NCBI RefSeq assembly: GCF_015477805.1
Contig: NZ_JADLQL010000003.1
Span: forward strand, 620,001 to 684,000
Direction: 5' to 3'
Length of the DNA: 64,000 nt
Source: Nocardia flavorosea
GTDB taxonomy: Bacteria > Actinomycetota > Actinomycetes > Mycobacteriales > Mycobacteriaceae
Shown here: positions 28,222 to 36,754 of the stretch, piece by piece
Position numbering within the stretch: position 1 is the stretch's first letter
How the letters are laid out: each line of letters starts with the position of its first letter
Notes under the pieces: generated by a model
The model's input: only the letters and a program-made list of their open reading frames with translations
The model's database searches: none
What the model was told of the DNA's origin: nothing
Program-made: the position numbers and the translations under genes

Positions 28222-28584
28222 TCAGTCCGGCGGCTCCCATGCGGCCACCAGTTTCAGCAAGCCGGGAAAGCGGGCGTCGAGATCGGCCACGCGTACCACA
28301 TTGCGTCGCTCCAGCCCGTGCTGCCACTGCCGGATCAGTCCGGCCTCGCGCAGAACCCGCCAATGATGTGTACGGGTCGATTTCGGGCGGTCGATCGGAA
28401 ACCAGCCGCACGGCTTCGGGATACCGCCCGATTCCAAGTAGTAGGCGCGCACGATCCCGAGTCGCAGGGGGTCGCTCAGGGCGGCGAGCACGGTTTCCAG
28501 GCGTAGTTCTTCACGGGTGGGCTCGGGGAGCGGTTCGCCTGCGATGGCCTTGTTCGGGTCGGGGATCGAGTTGTCGTCCGGCAC
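28222..28584 (-). CDS. ArsR-like winged-helix regulator
   Basis: 120 residues. The central winged helix has LETVLAALSDPLRLGIVRAY and THHWRVLREAGLIRQW, typical of ArsR-type repressors, without the classic metal-binding cysteine pair. It is divergent from the MFS transporter at 28686, and the 101-bp gap contains a perfect palindrome. It may also affect the leftward oxidative operon beginning at 28094, which lies just downstream. Confidence 0.82.
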   Translation of the reverse strand: MPDDNSIPDPNKAIAGEPLPEPTREELRLETVLAALSDPLRLGIVRAYYLESGGIPKPCGWFPIDRPKSTRTHHWRVLREAGLIRQWQHGLERRNVVRVADLDARFPGLLKLVAAWEPPD

Positions 28585-28600
28585 AGCTCTCCTTCTGTCA

Positions 28601-28618
28601 GTACGAGAATTATCGTAC
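28601..28618. promoter_or_regulatory. Palindromic operator between ArsR-like and MFS genes
   Basis: GTACGA-GAATTA-TCGTAC, six-base perfect arms with a six-base AT-rich spacer. Two further half-site-like copies (TTCGTATC near 28640 and CTCGTAC at 28661) lie closer to the transporter start. Likely bound by the ArsR-like protein. Confidence 0.7.
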
Positions 28619-28685
28619 AGGCTGCTAAAGTTCGACTCTGTTCGTATCGGTTCGAAAAAACTCGTACTTGAGGCAGGAGTTCGAT

Positions 28686-29900
28686 ATGGCCGTATCCGCT
28701 GTTCTCGACGCGGACGCCCCGGGCGCCCGGACGGTGAACCTTCGAATCTGGTCCGCCGCCTGGCCCATTGCCGCCGTTTTCGTCCTGGCGAACGCGGCCA
28801 CCCCGCTCTACGTCCTCTGGCAGGCCGAATTCGGTTTCAGTAAAAGCACGCTGACCGCCGTCTTCTGCTGCTACATGGCCGGAATGGCGGTTGCTCTGCT
28901 GGTGTCCGGAGTTGTCTCCGACCGCCTCGGGCGCAAGACCGTCCTGGTGCCCGCCCTCGTACTCGCGATCACAGCCGCGCTGATCTTCGCCGCCGCGCCG
29001 AGTACTCTCGCGCTGTTCGCCGCCCGCACACTCACCGGTGTCGCCAGCGGTGCGATGGTGTCCGCCGGGGTCGCCGCGGTTACCGACCTCGCGGGTCCGG
29101 CGCGCCTTCGTTCCGGCGCGCTGGCCGGCGCCGTCGGAATCGCGGCCGGAACCGGGCTCGGACCACTGCTGGGCGGGATCCTCTCGGAAGTCGCGCCGGG
29201 CCCGACGGTCACCGTTTTCCTGGTCGAGACCCTGTTCCTGCTGATCGCGCTGCTGTTGGTCGCCGTACTGCCGATGCCGCGCCCACCCGAGACCCAGGCG
29301 CGCGGCTGGGTCCGCCTGCCGCGGGTGCCCCGCCCGAAACGCCGCCACCTGCTCATCGGCGTGATGGTCGCCGGTCCGGCGTTGAGTACCACCGCGTTCA
29401 CGCTGTCACTGGCGCCGTCGCTGCTGTCCGAACTGCTCGGCACCACCAACCGGATCGTCGCCGGCGCCGTGGCATGCCTGACGTTCACGGTCGCCACCGG
29501 CGTCCAGTTCGCGCTGCGCGGTCTGCCCGTGCGGCGCCTGCTGCTGCTCGCCACGGCGAGCACCGTCGCCTGCGTCGCGACCCTGGTATTCGCGGTCAGC
29601 CACTCCTCGGTGCCCGGCCTCGCGCTGGCAGCCGCGCTGGCCGGCCTCGCCTATGGTCCCGGTATGCTCGGCGGTCTCTCCCTGCTCAACGGTGATATCC
29701 CGGCCGACCGGCTGGCCGAGGCCAATGCCGCACTCAATATCGGCGCCTATACCGTCGCCGGGGTCGCGATCTTGGGTCTCGGTGCGCTGAGCGATGCCGT
29801 CGGGTTCGCGCTCGGGGTGACGCTGTTCGCTCTGGTGGTCGCCGCCGCCTCGGTGGCGGGTGCTTCTCTCGTGCTTTCCGGCGCGCGAAGTCCCCGGTGA
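28686..29900 (+). CDS. MFS transporter, drug-efflux type
   Basis: 404 residues with about 12 hydrophobic segments. The loop 2-3 signature is VSDRLGRKTV. ATG at 28686 follows AGGAG; an ATG-like start at 28668 is less likely. It is probably repressed by the divergent ArsR-like protein through the palindrome at 28601-28618. Substrate unknown. Confidence 0.87.
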   Translation: MAVSAVLDADAPGARTVNLRIWSAAWPIAAVFVLANAATPLYVLWQAEFGFSKSTLTAVFCCYMAGMAVALLVSGVVSDRLGRKTVLVPALVLAITAALIFAAAPSTLALFAARTLTGVASGAMVSAGVAAVTDLAGPARLRSGALAGAVGIAAGTGLGPLLGGILSEVAPGPTVTVFLVETLFLLIALLLVAVLPMPRPPETQARGWVRLPRVPRPKRRHLLIGVMVAGPALSTTAFTLSLAPSLLSELLGTTNRIVAGAVACLTFTVATGVQFALRGLPVRRLLLLATASTVACVATLVFAVSHSSVPGLALAAALAGLAYGPGMLGGLSLLNGDIPADRLAEANAALNIGAYTVAGVAILGLGALSDAVGFALGVTLFALVVAAASVAGASLVLSGARSPR

Positions 29901-29931
29901 AATACGGCGAGGATCCGGTCCGGCCCCGGAC

Positions 29932-30567
29932 TCATGTGCCGACGACGGCCCCGAGCCACTCCACGAGGGGGCGCAGAGTTTCCCACGACCGGCGGACCTC
30001 CGTGGCCGTCCGGGGCGTGGCGAGCCAGCCGGGCGTGCCGAACTCCCGGCTCGACACCAGCGTTCTGTGCCGCAGCAGGTCGATGCGGGGGTGGTCGATG
30101 GGGTAGCCCTTCGGGCGCGTCTTCAGCTTGTCGCCGCCGAGGGTGTAGTCGGCCCGTACGAGTTCGTCCAGGATTTTCTCCAGCTCGGTGCCACGCACGT
30201 CGTCGTCGAGGGTAGTGCGCAGCCGCGTCAGCTGTTCGGGCGTGGCCGCGTAGAGGCCACCGGCGACGAACAGCCCGGGTGCGCCGATCTGGACGTACCA
30301 GCCGACGCCCGGCGCGGTATGCACCACCGCGCCCTGATGGGTCTTGTACGGCGACTTGTCCTTGGAAAAACGAACGTCACGGTAGGGGCGGAAAATCTTG
30401 GCGGGGCCGAAGCCGGGCTCGAGATCGGCAACCAACGCGGTCATCGGCCGTTTGACGGCCTCGTCGTATAGGTGCTTGTTGGCGGCCCAGAACGTCCTCG
30501 AGTTATCGGCCTCGAGATCCTCGTAGAAGTCCGGCCCGGCGATCGGAAACCCCGCGAACTCGCTCAT
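29932..30567 (-). CDS. DUF2461 family protein
   Basis: 211 residues from ATG at 30567. Conserved DUF2461 pattern: an N-terminal aromatic/FxxDLxxNNxRxWF-like segment (here FYEDLEADNSRTFWAANK) and FRPYRDVRFSKDKSPYKTH. The function of the family is unknown. It lies downstream of ssrA but is separated from it by a terminator. Confidence 0.85.
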   Translation of the reverse strand: MSEFAGFPIAGPDFYEDLEADNSRTFWAANKHLYDEAVKRPMTALVADLEPGFGPAKIFRPYRDVRFSKDKSPYKTHQGAVVHTAPGVGWYVQIGAPGLFVAGGLYAATPEQLTRLRTTLDDDVRGTELEKILDELVRADYTLGGDKLKTRPKGYPIDHPRIDLLRHRTLVSSREFGTPGWLATPRTATEVRRSWETLRPLVEWLGAVVGT

Positions 30568-30620
30568 GACCTCGAACCTATCGCCTGCCACGCGAGCGCA
30601 CGACGCCAGCGGCAGGCAGG

Positions 30621-30645
30621 CTCCCACCAGCTGGGTTGGTGGGAG
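30621..30645. repeat. Perfect 9-bp inverted repeat
   Basis: CTCCCACCA at 30621-30629 pairs with 30637-30645 over a seven-base loop, in the gap between the ssrA terminator and the DUF2461 gene. No T-tract; role unknown. Confidence 0.5.
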
Positions 30646-30655
30646 GATTGAAAAA

Positions 30656-30686
30656 GGCCCCTCACCTGCATTGCAAGTGAGGGGCC
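30656..30686 (-). terminator. Rho-independent terminator of ssrA
   Basis: A 10-bp stem GGCCCCTCAC (30656-30665 with 30677-30686) is followed on the minus strand by TTTTT. It begins only six bases past the CCA end of tmRNA. Confidence 0.9.
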
Positions 30687-30691
30687 CGCTG

Positions 30692-31057
30692 TGGAGCTGC
30701 CGGGAATCGAACCCGGGTCCTCCGCCGCTTCTTCAGGGCTTCTCCGTGTGCAGTTCGCTGGGCCTCTACTCGGATCTCCCGGTCTCGCGAACAAGCCGGG
30801 ATGACGATCCCAGTCGCTGTTGGATGTCCCGCGTTACTCCGCGACCGAGTCGCGCGGTGAGCCCTCTAGCTGATGCCGGCACCGAAGCCGAGGGCGAACC
30901 TCGGGCCGACAGAGACGCTATCGCTTAGGCAGCGAGAGCGTACTCGCGCTGATGAGAATCGGCGCTTAATTGGTTGCAACGACGCTTACGGTGGTCTCTT
31001 GCCTGCACCGACACGCTTCCCCTGAATCTACGTACGCAGTCGAAACCGTTCAGCCCC
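30692..31057 (-). ncRNA. ssrA: Transfer-messenger RNA (tmRNA)
   Basis: Rescues ribosomes stalled on broken mRNA and tags the peptide for proteolysis. The 5' end GGGGCTGAACGG and 3' end with a T-arm-like GGGTTCGATTCCCGG and encoded CCA form the tRNA-like part, giving a 366-nt mature RNA. The tag frame at 30925-30963 encodes ADSHQREYALAA followed by TAA. The tag differs by one residue from the mycobacterial tag as I recall it. smpB is the next gene upstream on the same strand. Confidence 0.97.
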
Positions 31058-31063
31058 GTACGT

Positions 31064-31092
31064 CCCGGCACCTTGCCGGGCCAGTCATATTA
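31064..31092 (-). promoter_or_regulatory. ssrA promoter -10 box and leader hairpin
   Basis: On the minus strand TAATAT (31087-31092) is a good -10 element. Downstream, before the mature 5' end at 31057, CCCGGCA (31064-31070) pairs with 31074-31080 over three bases, a hairpin likely removed when the tmRNA precursor is processed. Confidence 0.5.
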
Positions 31093-31144
31093 ACACTTCG
31101 GGCACCGTCGTTCATTCCCGTTTTGCCGGTGCCGTTCGCGCCGG

Positions 31145-31618
31145 TCAGCGCATCCCTTTGATACGCCGGCCGAGTTCGCGGGTGACCTCGCGTTCGGCGG
31201 TGCGCCGGGCCAGGTCCTGGCGTTTGTCGTAGTCCTGTTTACCTTTGGCGAGGGCCAGTTCGACCTTCACCTTGCCGTCGGAGAAGTACATCGACAGCGG
31301 GACCAGGGTCTGGTTCCCCTCTCGCGATTTGCCGACGAGCCGTTCGATCTCCCGCTTGTGCAGCAGTAGCTTGCGGACCCGGCGTGGCGAGTGGTTGGTC
31401 CAGGTGCCGTGACTGAATTCCGGGATGTGCAGGCCACGCAGCCAGACTTCCCCGTTGTCCACGGTCGCGAAGGCGTCCACCAGAGAGGCTTTGCCCTCAC
31501 GCAGACTCTTGACCTCGGTACCGACCAACGCGATCCCGGCCTCGTAGGTGTCGAGGATCGTGTAGTTGTGCCGTGCCCGGCGGTTGGTCGCGATGACCTT
31601 GCGCCCCTTCTCCTTCAT
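31145..31618 (-). CDS. smpB: SsrA-binding protein SmpB
   Basis: Binds tmRNA and delivers it to stalled ribosomes. 157 residues. Family features: NRRARHNY near the N-terminus, ALVGTEVKSLREGKASL, and the C-terminal basic tail ending GRRIKGMR. ATG at 31618 follows TAAGGT; the frame extends upstream to 31645. In M. tuberculosis smpB directly follows ftsX, but here it is about 14 kb away on the other side of prfB, beside ssrA. Confidence 0.96.
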   Translation of the reverse strand: MKEKGRKVIATNRRARHNYTILDTYEAGIALVGTEVKSLREGKASLVDAFATVDNGEVWLRGLHIPEFSHGTWTNHSPRRVRKLLLHKREIERLVGKSREGNQTLVPLSMYFSDGKVKVELALAKGKQDYDKRQDLARRTAEREVTRELGRRIKGMR

Positions 31619-31667
31619 GACGACAACCTTAAAGCGCCGCGGCAACCGGATTGTTCCCGGCCGCCGC

Positions 31668-31895
31668 TCAGCCTGGTTGTAGTAGCAGGTAGAGGATCAG
31701 AACCGCGGAAAAAGCGGTGACGAGTAGCACGGTGGAAAGACGCGGCCGGTGTGTGCGGCGGGCGCGGCGTTGCAGCCAGTTGTGTTCCACTGCGGGGTCC
31801 GTGCGGAGGCTCCGGTCCGGCGCGTCGACCGGTTCGGCGGGTGCTCCCGGGCCCCCGCCCTCGATGCTTTCCTCGGACCCGTCCCCGGATGCCAT
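31668..31895 (-). CDS. 75-residue tail-anchored membrane protein
   Basis: An acidic, Pro/Gly-rich N-terminus, a basic patch RRARRTHRPR and a single C-terminal helix (about 54-73, STVLLVTAFSAVLILYLLL). Topology suggests a tail-anchored inner-membrane protein. It lies 49 bp upstream of smpB on the same strand. Not recognised; function unknown. Confidence 0.6.
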   Translation of the reverse strand: MASGDGSEESIEGGGPGAPAEPVDAPDRSLRTDPAVEHNWLQRRARRTHRPRLSTVLLVTAFSAVLILYLLLQPG

Positions 31896-31943
31896 GCTCG
31901 CAGGCTAGTCCTGCGGACAGGTATTCGGGAACGGGGCGCGTGG

Positions 31944-32252
31944 TCAGCGAGGGGTTCTCAGGATCCGCAGGGTGATGCCCAGGCCGACGAGAATGCTGGC
32001 GGTGGCGATCAGTGCGGTGGAAAACGATTGGGTGATTGCGGCGATTCCGGTACTGAAAATGAGGCAGGTGGCGAGCGCCAGCAATGCGGTGCCCCATTCC
32101 ATACCGGCGATCCGGGTTGGTCGGTTACGCAGTGCTGTCATGTTTTTCGGGTACCCCGCTGCCTGGGTTATCAAACCGTTATTGCTGTAGTTCTGGGCCG
32201 GTAGGTGTTCGACCCGCAGATCTGCCGTACGGGGTGCGCGGTGGCGAGCCAT
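31944..32252 (-). CDS. Small two-helix membrane protein
   Basis: 102 residues from ATG at 32252, which follows GGAGG by seven bases. The N-terminal half is polar; two hydrophobic helices (about 51-70 and 74-93) lie in the C-terminal half. No known family. It precedes the tail-anchored protein on the same strand. Confidence 0.6.
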   Translation of the reverse strand: MARHRAPRTADLRVEHLPAQNYSNNGLITQAAGYPKNMTALRNRPTRIAGMEWGTALLALATCLIFSTGIAAITQSFSTALIATASILVGLGITLRILRTPR

Positions 32253-32656
32253 GGCGGAACCTCCGTCTCGGTGTGGGTGCGGCAACTGTGTTCACCGTAA
32301 CGGACAAATTTCCGCTTGGATACCGGATGGCAAATCTCGAGACAACCATCACAGTGTGTGGGATCGGCGGGTGTGTGCGCCGTGTTGTTGCCGTGATCTT
32401 TCAGGAAAAATGCCAGTTCAGAAGGGTTAGGTCTCGGCGATGCGCCAGAACCGTACCGGAGGATTGTTTCGCTGGTGTCGCGCCGGTGTGAACCCTGTTT
32501 TCGGTTGCTGAAAGTTAGCTGTCTGGCGTCGGGGGGCCGCTGGGCGATTACCGAGGCGCGGCCTGCCTAAGCTTGCGATATGCGGATTCAATACCGGTAC
32601 GAACCCGGGCCGAGTGCCCGCCCCCGCGGAATCCGGCCGGTACCGGAGGTGCTGCG
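32253..32656. other. Divergent intergenic region upstream of the sirtuin gene, 404 bp
   Basis: Somewhat AT-richer between 32290 and 32520, fitting promoters for the flanking divergent genes. No clear palindromes, RNA elements or frames were seen. Confidence 0.4.
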
Positions 32657-33400
32657 GTGACCCGGTGGCACGAACGTCCGGGTCGGATCGCCGTGCTCAC
32701 CGGCGCGGGAATTTCCACCGACAGCGGGATCCCCGATTTCCGCGGCTCGCGCGGGGTGTGGACCGAGGATCCGGTAGCGGAACTGCTGTCGACCTATGAC
32801 AACTATGTTTCCGACCCCGCCCTGCGGGAACGGTCCTGGCTGGCCCGCCGGGACAATCCGGCCTGGGGCGCCGAACCGAACCCGGGGCATCGGGCGCTGG
32901 TGGAGCTGGAGCGGGCCGGGCGTGCGCTCACGATCGTCACCCAGAACGTCGACCGCCTACATCAGCGGGCCGGCTCGAACCCGCAGCGCGTGATCGAAAT
33001 CCACGGCAATATGTTCGATGTGGTCTGTGTGGATTGCGCCTACACCGCGACCATGGCCGAGACCCTCGACCGGGTCGCGGCCGGTGAACCCGACCCGTCC
33101 TGCCCGGAATGCGGGGGCATCCTGAAAGCCGCCGTCATCATGTTCGGCCAGGCGCTGGACCAGCGCACCCTGCTCAAGGCATCGCTGGCAGCCGAGACGG
33201 CGGATATCTTTCTCGCTGTCGGCACATCGCTACAGGTGGAACCCGCCGCCTCGCTGTGCGGCCGGGCGGTGGCCGCGGGCGCTTCGCTGATCATCGTGAA
33301 CGCCGAACCCACGCCGTACGATTCGATGGCCACCCAGGTCGTTCGCGAACCCATCGGCGAGGCGCTACCCCGGCTGGTCGATGTGATCCTGGAACAATAA
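32657..33400 (+). CDS. NAD-dependent protein deacylase, sirtuin family
   Basis: 247 residues from GTG at 32657 behind GGAGG. Removes acyl groups from protein lysines using NAD. GAGISTDSGIPDFRG at 16-30, TQNVDRLH at 95-102, the catalytic His116 in IEIHGNM and a zinc site (C124-x2-C127, C149-x2-C152) are intact. Convergent with the flavoenzyme gene downstream. Whether it acts as deacetylase or desuccinylase cannot be decided: the Tyr-x2-Arg desuccinylase marker was not evident. Confidence 0.92.
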   Translation: MTRWHERPGRIAVLTGAGISTDSGIPDFRGSRGVWTEDPVAELLSTYDNYVSDPALRERSWLARRDNPAWGAEPNPGHRALVELERAGRALTIVTQNVDRLHQRAGSNPQRVIEIHGNMFDVVCVDCAYTATMAETLDRVAAGEPDPSCPECGGILKAAVIMFGQALDQRTLLKASLAAETADIFLAVGTSLQVEPAASLCGRAVAAGASLIIVNAEPTPYDSMATQVVREPIGEALPRLVDVILEQ

Positions 33401-33555
33401 GGCCCGGGCGTTGCGGATTCGGCGAGTGCTGGAGGGGCATCGGGCGACCGAGACCGTATCGAGACCGTCGCCCACAGGCGCTCGGCTACCTGGGTCTTGT
33501 GCTTTGCGGCACCGGGAGCCCGGCCGGATCCCGGTGCTGTCGCGTAGTTCGAATC

Positions 33556-33606
33556 ATGGCCGGCCGCAGGTGGCGCGGGGCCGGTCGCAGGTGGCGCGGG
33601 GCGGTC
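33556..33606. repeat. Short tandem repeat between convergent genes
   Basis: Two near-identical copies of about 20 bp built on GCAGGTGGCGCGGGGC lie back to back past the sirtuin gene. Probably a local duplication without function. Confidence 0.5.
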
Positions 33607-33619
33607 GCACCCCGCCGGT

Positions 33620-34915
33620 CTACACCGGGTCCAGTACCCGGTCCAGGTAGTCGTTGGCGAAACGACCTTCCGGATCGTAGTGCCGGCGCACTGCGGCGAA
33701 ACGGTCCCAGTCCGGATAGCGCGCCCGGAGCGTCTCTGCGGTCTGGTAGTGGCGTTTACCCCAGTGTGGGCGGCCCTCGTACCGGTCGAAAACCGTTTCG
33801 CAGGCGCGGAAGAACGGTTCGTGATCCATTCCTTCGTACTGATGCACCGCGATATAGCAGGTCGCGCGGCCGCCCGCGGGGGAGAGGAAGGCGTCGTCGC
33901 CGGCGACCCAGCGCACTTCGATGGGCATCGGTGAGTCGAATCGGCGAGCGGTTTCCTTGATCTCGCGGATCGCCTCGACCGAATGTTCGCGCGGTATCGC
34001 GTACTCCATTTCGGTGAACCGGAACAGCCGTGGGCTGGTGAACACTCGGTAGGAGCGGTCCACTTGGCGCCGGTAGCTGAACGCGTAGGCGGCAGCCCGC
34101 TGGAGCGGCGGAATCAGGGCCGGTCGCCGGCGGGCCAGCCGGCACAGTGCGTCGCTGGCGTAATTGGATACGGCGATATCGGTGAACCAGTCGACGGCCT
34201 TGTGTCGCGGTGCGGGCGGCAGATCGACGCGATTGTTGCGTTTGGTCATCGCGATCGGGCTGTGCGCGAACATGTAGAACTCGAAATGTTCGTTGCCGTC
34301 GACATAGGAGTCCAGATCGTCCAGGATCTCCGCTACCGGTACCGGCCGCTCCACGCCCTCGAGCACGAAGGAGGGGACGAGTTGGAGGGTGAAGGCGGTG
34401 ATCACGCCGAGCGCGCCGACGCTGACCCGTGCCGCCCGCCAGGCCTCGGCGCCGGACTGTTCGGTCAGCTCCACTGTTCTGCCGTCGGCGGTCATCAACT
34501 CCACCCCGTGCAGTTGCGCGGAGAGGTTGGGAAGTCGGGCGCCTGTGCCGTGGGTGCCGGTGGCGGTGGCGCCGGCGAGGGTCTGGGCGTCGATGTCCCC
34601 GAGGTTCGGGAAGGCGAGGCCGTGCTGGTCGAGCCGGTCGCTGAGTGCGGCGAGCGTCATTCCGGCCTGGACTCTGGCCCGGCCGGTCTCGCGGTCCACC
34701 TCGAGTACGCGATTCATCCGCGACAGGTCCAGCAGCAGTCCGTCGGTCAGGCACGCGCCGGTGAAGGAATGTCCCGATCCCGCGACGCGAACCCGGTGCC
34801 CATTCGCCGCGGCCCGGCCCAGCTCATCGGCCAGTTCGGCGCGATCGCGCGGCGCGGCCAGCCGGGCCGGTGCGCATTGCTGATCGCCGGCCCAGTTCAC
34901 CCATAACTTGGTCAC
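33620..34915 (-). CDS. FAD-linked oxidoreductase, L-gulono-1,4-lactone dehydrogenase type
   Basis: 431 residues from GTG at 34915. The VAO-type FAD domain has VRVAGSGHSFTG, where the histidine may hold the flavin covalently, and LGDIDAQTLAGATATGTHGTG. The C-terminal D-arabinono-lactone oxidase domain contains the family tryptophan-rich HWGK motif (PHWGKRH). M. tuberculosis Rv1771 is a characterised member of this type. It probably oxidises an aldonolactone or related sugar derivative. Convergent with the sirtuin gene. Confidence 0.87.
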   Translation of the reverse strand: MTKLWVNWAGDQQCAPARLAAPRDRAELADELGRAAANGHRVRVAGSGHSFTGACLTDGLLLDLSRMNRVLEVDRETGRARVQAGMTLAALSDRLDQHGLAFPNLGDIDAQTLAGATATGTHGTGARLPNLSAQLHGVELMTADGRTVELTEQSGAEAWRAARVSVGALGVITAFTLQLVPSFVLEGVERPVPVAEILDDLDSYVDGNEHFEFYMFAHSPIAMTKRNNRVDLPPAPRHKAVDWFTDIAVSNYASDALCRLARRRPALIPPLQRAAAYAFSYRRQVDRSYRVFTSPRLFRFTEMEYAIPREHSVEAIREIKETARRFDSPMPIEVRWVAGDDAFLSPAGGRATCYIAVHQYEGMDHEPFFRACETVFDRYEGRPHWGKRHYQTAETLRARYPDWDRFAAVRRHYDPEGRFANDYLDRVLDPV

Positions 34916-34985
34916 GTGTCCAACTCTAGGGGATGGTATCGCCGCCCGCCGGGCAAATCTCCTGATCCGGAGAAATCCGATCCGC

Positions 34986-35663
34986 TCAGCGGCGTCGCGC
35001 GACGCAGGGTTTGGCCGCCTTCGCCCGCTCCACGTCCGCGAGACTGAGCGCATCCACCGTCAACGGCTGCGGGGGTGTGTTCTGAGCCCGAATACCGTTG
35101 AGCGTGATCGCCATATAGCGGCGCCAGATATCGGGATCGACAGGACGCGCGAACTCGGCGAGCGAATCGACCATATAGATCAACGCGAACAGATCGGTGG
35201 CCTCGATCCCCGGCTGCAGCGCACCCGCGTTCCGGGCCCGTTCCATCACGGCCGCCACCGCCGGCCCGAGCTGTTCACGTGGATGGCCGAGCCGGCCGGG
35301 GTCGTCATGCATGTCGAGCATGACCTCACTGAACCCGCGATTCGTCGCCATATGCCGGCACGCGTATTCGAAAAGCCGGACCACGCCCTCCCATGGGTCC
35401 GCCGCGGCGAGCGCGTCCTGCGCGGCTTCCGCGAACTCCCGGACGTGCACGGCGAAAACCTCGGAAATCAGTTCCCGTTTGTTTGCGAACCGGCGATATA
35501 CGGTGCCCACCCCGACCCCCGCGCGGTCGGCCACATCGTCCAGCGTGATCTCCAGCCCACGGTCGGCGAACAACTCCCGGGCCGCATCGATGATCCGCTG
35601 TTGATTGCGCGCCGCATCCACCCGGAGACGGCGCGTCCGGGGCGCAGTGGTGGCGAGGTTCAC
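34986..35663 (-). CDS. TetR-family transcriptional regulator
   Basis: 225 residues, GTG start at 35663. N-terminal HTH with ITLDDVADRAGVGVGTVYRR (about 39-58). The C-terminal domain is helical. It lies 70 bp upstream of the flavoenzyme gene, same strand, and is divergent from crcB; either may be its target. No clear operator was found in the 148-bp gap. Confidence 0.88.
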   Translation of the reverse strand: MNLATTAPRTRRLRVDAARNQQRIIDAARELFADRGLEITLDDVADRAGVGVGTVYRRFANKRELISEVFAVHVREFAEAAQDALAAADPWEGVVRLFEYACRHMATNRGFSEVMLDMHDDPGRLGHPREQLGPAVAAVMERARNAGALQPGIEATDLFALIYMVDSLAEFARPVDPDIWRRYMAITLNGIRAQNTPPQPLTVDALSLADVERAKAAKPCVARRR

Positions 35664-35811
35664 ATCCGGAATGGTAGCAAGCTACGAATTAACGCAAACC
35701 CTTTCGATCCGGCCGCACACAAACCCTGCCCCGCCTGCGGATATCGTTGCGGGGCACGATCCGCGCGCACTGTGTGCTGCCGCGAGACGGCCGGCCCGGA
35801 GGTGCCGGAGT

Positions 35812-36255
35812 ATGAGCGAACCCGTGAAAACCGCACCGATCGACGCCCTCGTCCTGGCCGCCGTCGCCTGCGGCGGTGGGCTCGGTGCGGGCCTGCGCTA
35901 TTGGCTCACGCTCCGAATTCCCGTCCGGCCCGGGACTGTTCCCTGGGCCACCTTCCTCGCCAACACTCTCGGCTGCCTCGCCATCGGGATCCTGATGGTG
36001 ATCATCACCGAAATGTGCACGCCGCATCGGCTCGTGCGTCCATTCCTCGGAGTCGGGGTACTCGGTGGATTCACCACCTTTTCCAGTTACAGCGCCGAGG
36101 TTCGTACACTGCTCGAATCGGGCGCCACCGGTGTGGCGCTCGGGTACCTCGGGGGAACCGTGGTGGCCTGCCTGGCGGCGGTCCTCGCGGGAACGACGGG
36201 CGCCCGGTGGATCGCGGGAAGACGCGGCGGGACAACGCAGTACGGCACGAGCTGA
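35812..36255 (+). CDS. crcB: Fluoride channel CrcB/Fluc, first subunit
   Basis: 147 residues from ATG at 35812 behind GGAGG. Four hydrophobic helices with CrcB hallmarks: GAGLRYWLTL, FLANTLGCLAIG and GGFTTFSSYSAE. Expels fluoride from the cytoplasm. The second subunit gene follows about 90 bp on; in gram-positive bacteria such pairs assemble as antiparallel heterodimers. No fluoride riboswitch was recognised upstream. Confidence 0.92.
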   Translation: MSEPVKTAPIDALVLAAVACGGGLGAGLRYWLTLRIPVRPGTVPWATFLANTLGCLAIGILMVIITEMCTPHRLVRPFLGVGVLGGFTTFSSYSAEVRTLLESGATGVALGYLGGTVVACLAAVLAGTTGARWIAGRRGGTTQYGTS

Positions 36256-36347
36256 ACGTAAGACGGGACGAACGAGAGGGGTCGGGCGATGGCGGTTTCG
36301 GTGGGTTCGGGCACACGGCGGCGGCCGGATACCGGGTGGAGTGGCCG

Positions 36348-36707
36348 GTGACCGCGGTCTGGGTGGTACTGGGCGCAATGCTGGGCGCGCCGGCGCGTTA
36401 TCTACTCGATCGCGTCGTCACAGCCCATACCGGTTCCCGGCTTCCGCTCGGCACGCTGGCGGTTAATATTGCGGGCTCGGCGCTGCTGGGTGCGCTGATC
36501 GGGTCGGGTGTGGGCGGTGCGGTGGCGGCGGCCGCGGGAATCGGATTCTGCGGCGCGTTCACCACCTTCAGTACGTTCGGCTACGAAACGGTCGGGCTGG
36601 CCTCCGGCGGCGCCGCCGGGTACGCGCTCGGCAATATCGTGCTCAACACCGGGATCTGCCTCGCGGCGGTCTATCTCGGCGCCGCTACCGCCGGCCTATT
36701 CGGATGA
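36348..36707 (+). CDS. crcB: Fluoride channel CrcB/Fluc, second subunit
   Basis: 119 residues, GTG start at 36348 with GGTGGAG six to seven bases upstream; GTG at 36336 is an alternative. Shows GAPARYLLDRVV, LAVNIAGSALLG and GAFTTFSTFGYET. The only frame is the C-terminal part of a much longer open frame whose upstream portion is non-coding. It forms a pair with the first crcB, and pgm follows at once. Confidence 0.9.
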   Translation: MTAVWVVLGAMLGAPARYLLDRVVTAHTGSRLPLGTLAVNIAGSALLGALIGSGVGGAVAAAAGIGFCGAFTTFSTFGYETVGLASGGAAGYALGNIVLNTGICLAAVYLGAATAGLFG

Positions 36708-36754
36708 TCACGATGACCAGCCGGGTACGGCCGACCACGAAGGGAGTTCCGAAC

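Noticed and set aside
35664..35811. Fluoride riboswitch before crcB
   Set aside because: I could not find the conserved core sequence by eye; a covariance search would decide.
34908..36707. A 599-codon frame ending in a CrcB sequence
   Set aside because: Only the last 120 codons are the CrcB subunit; the rest is antisense to TetR and out of frame with the first crcB.
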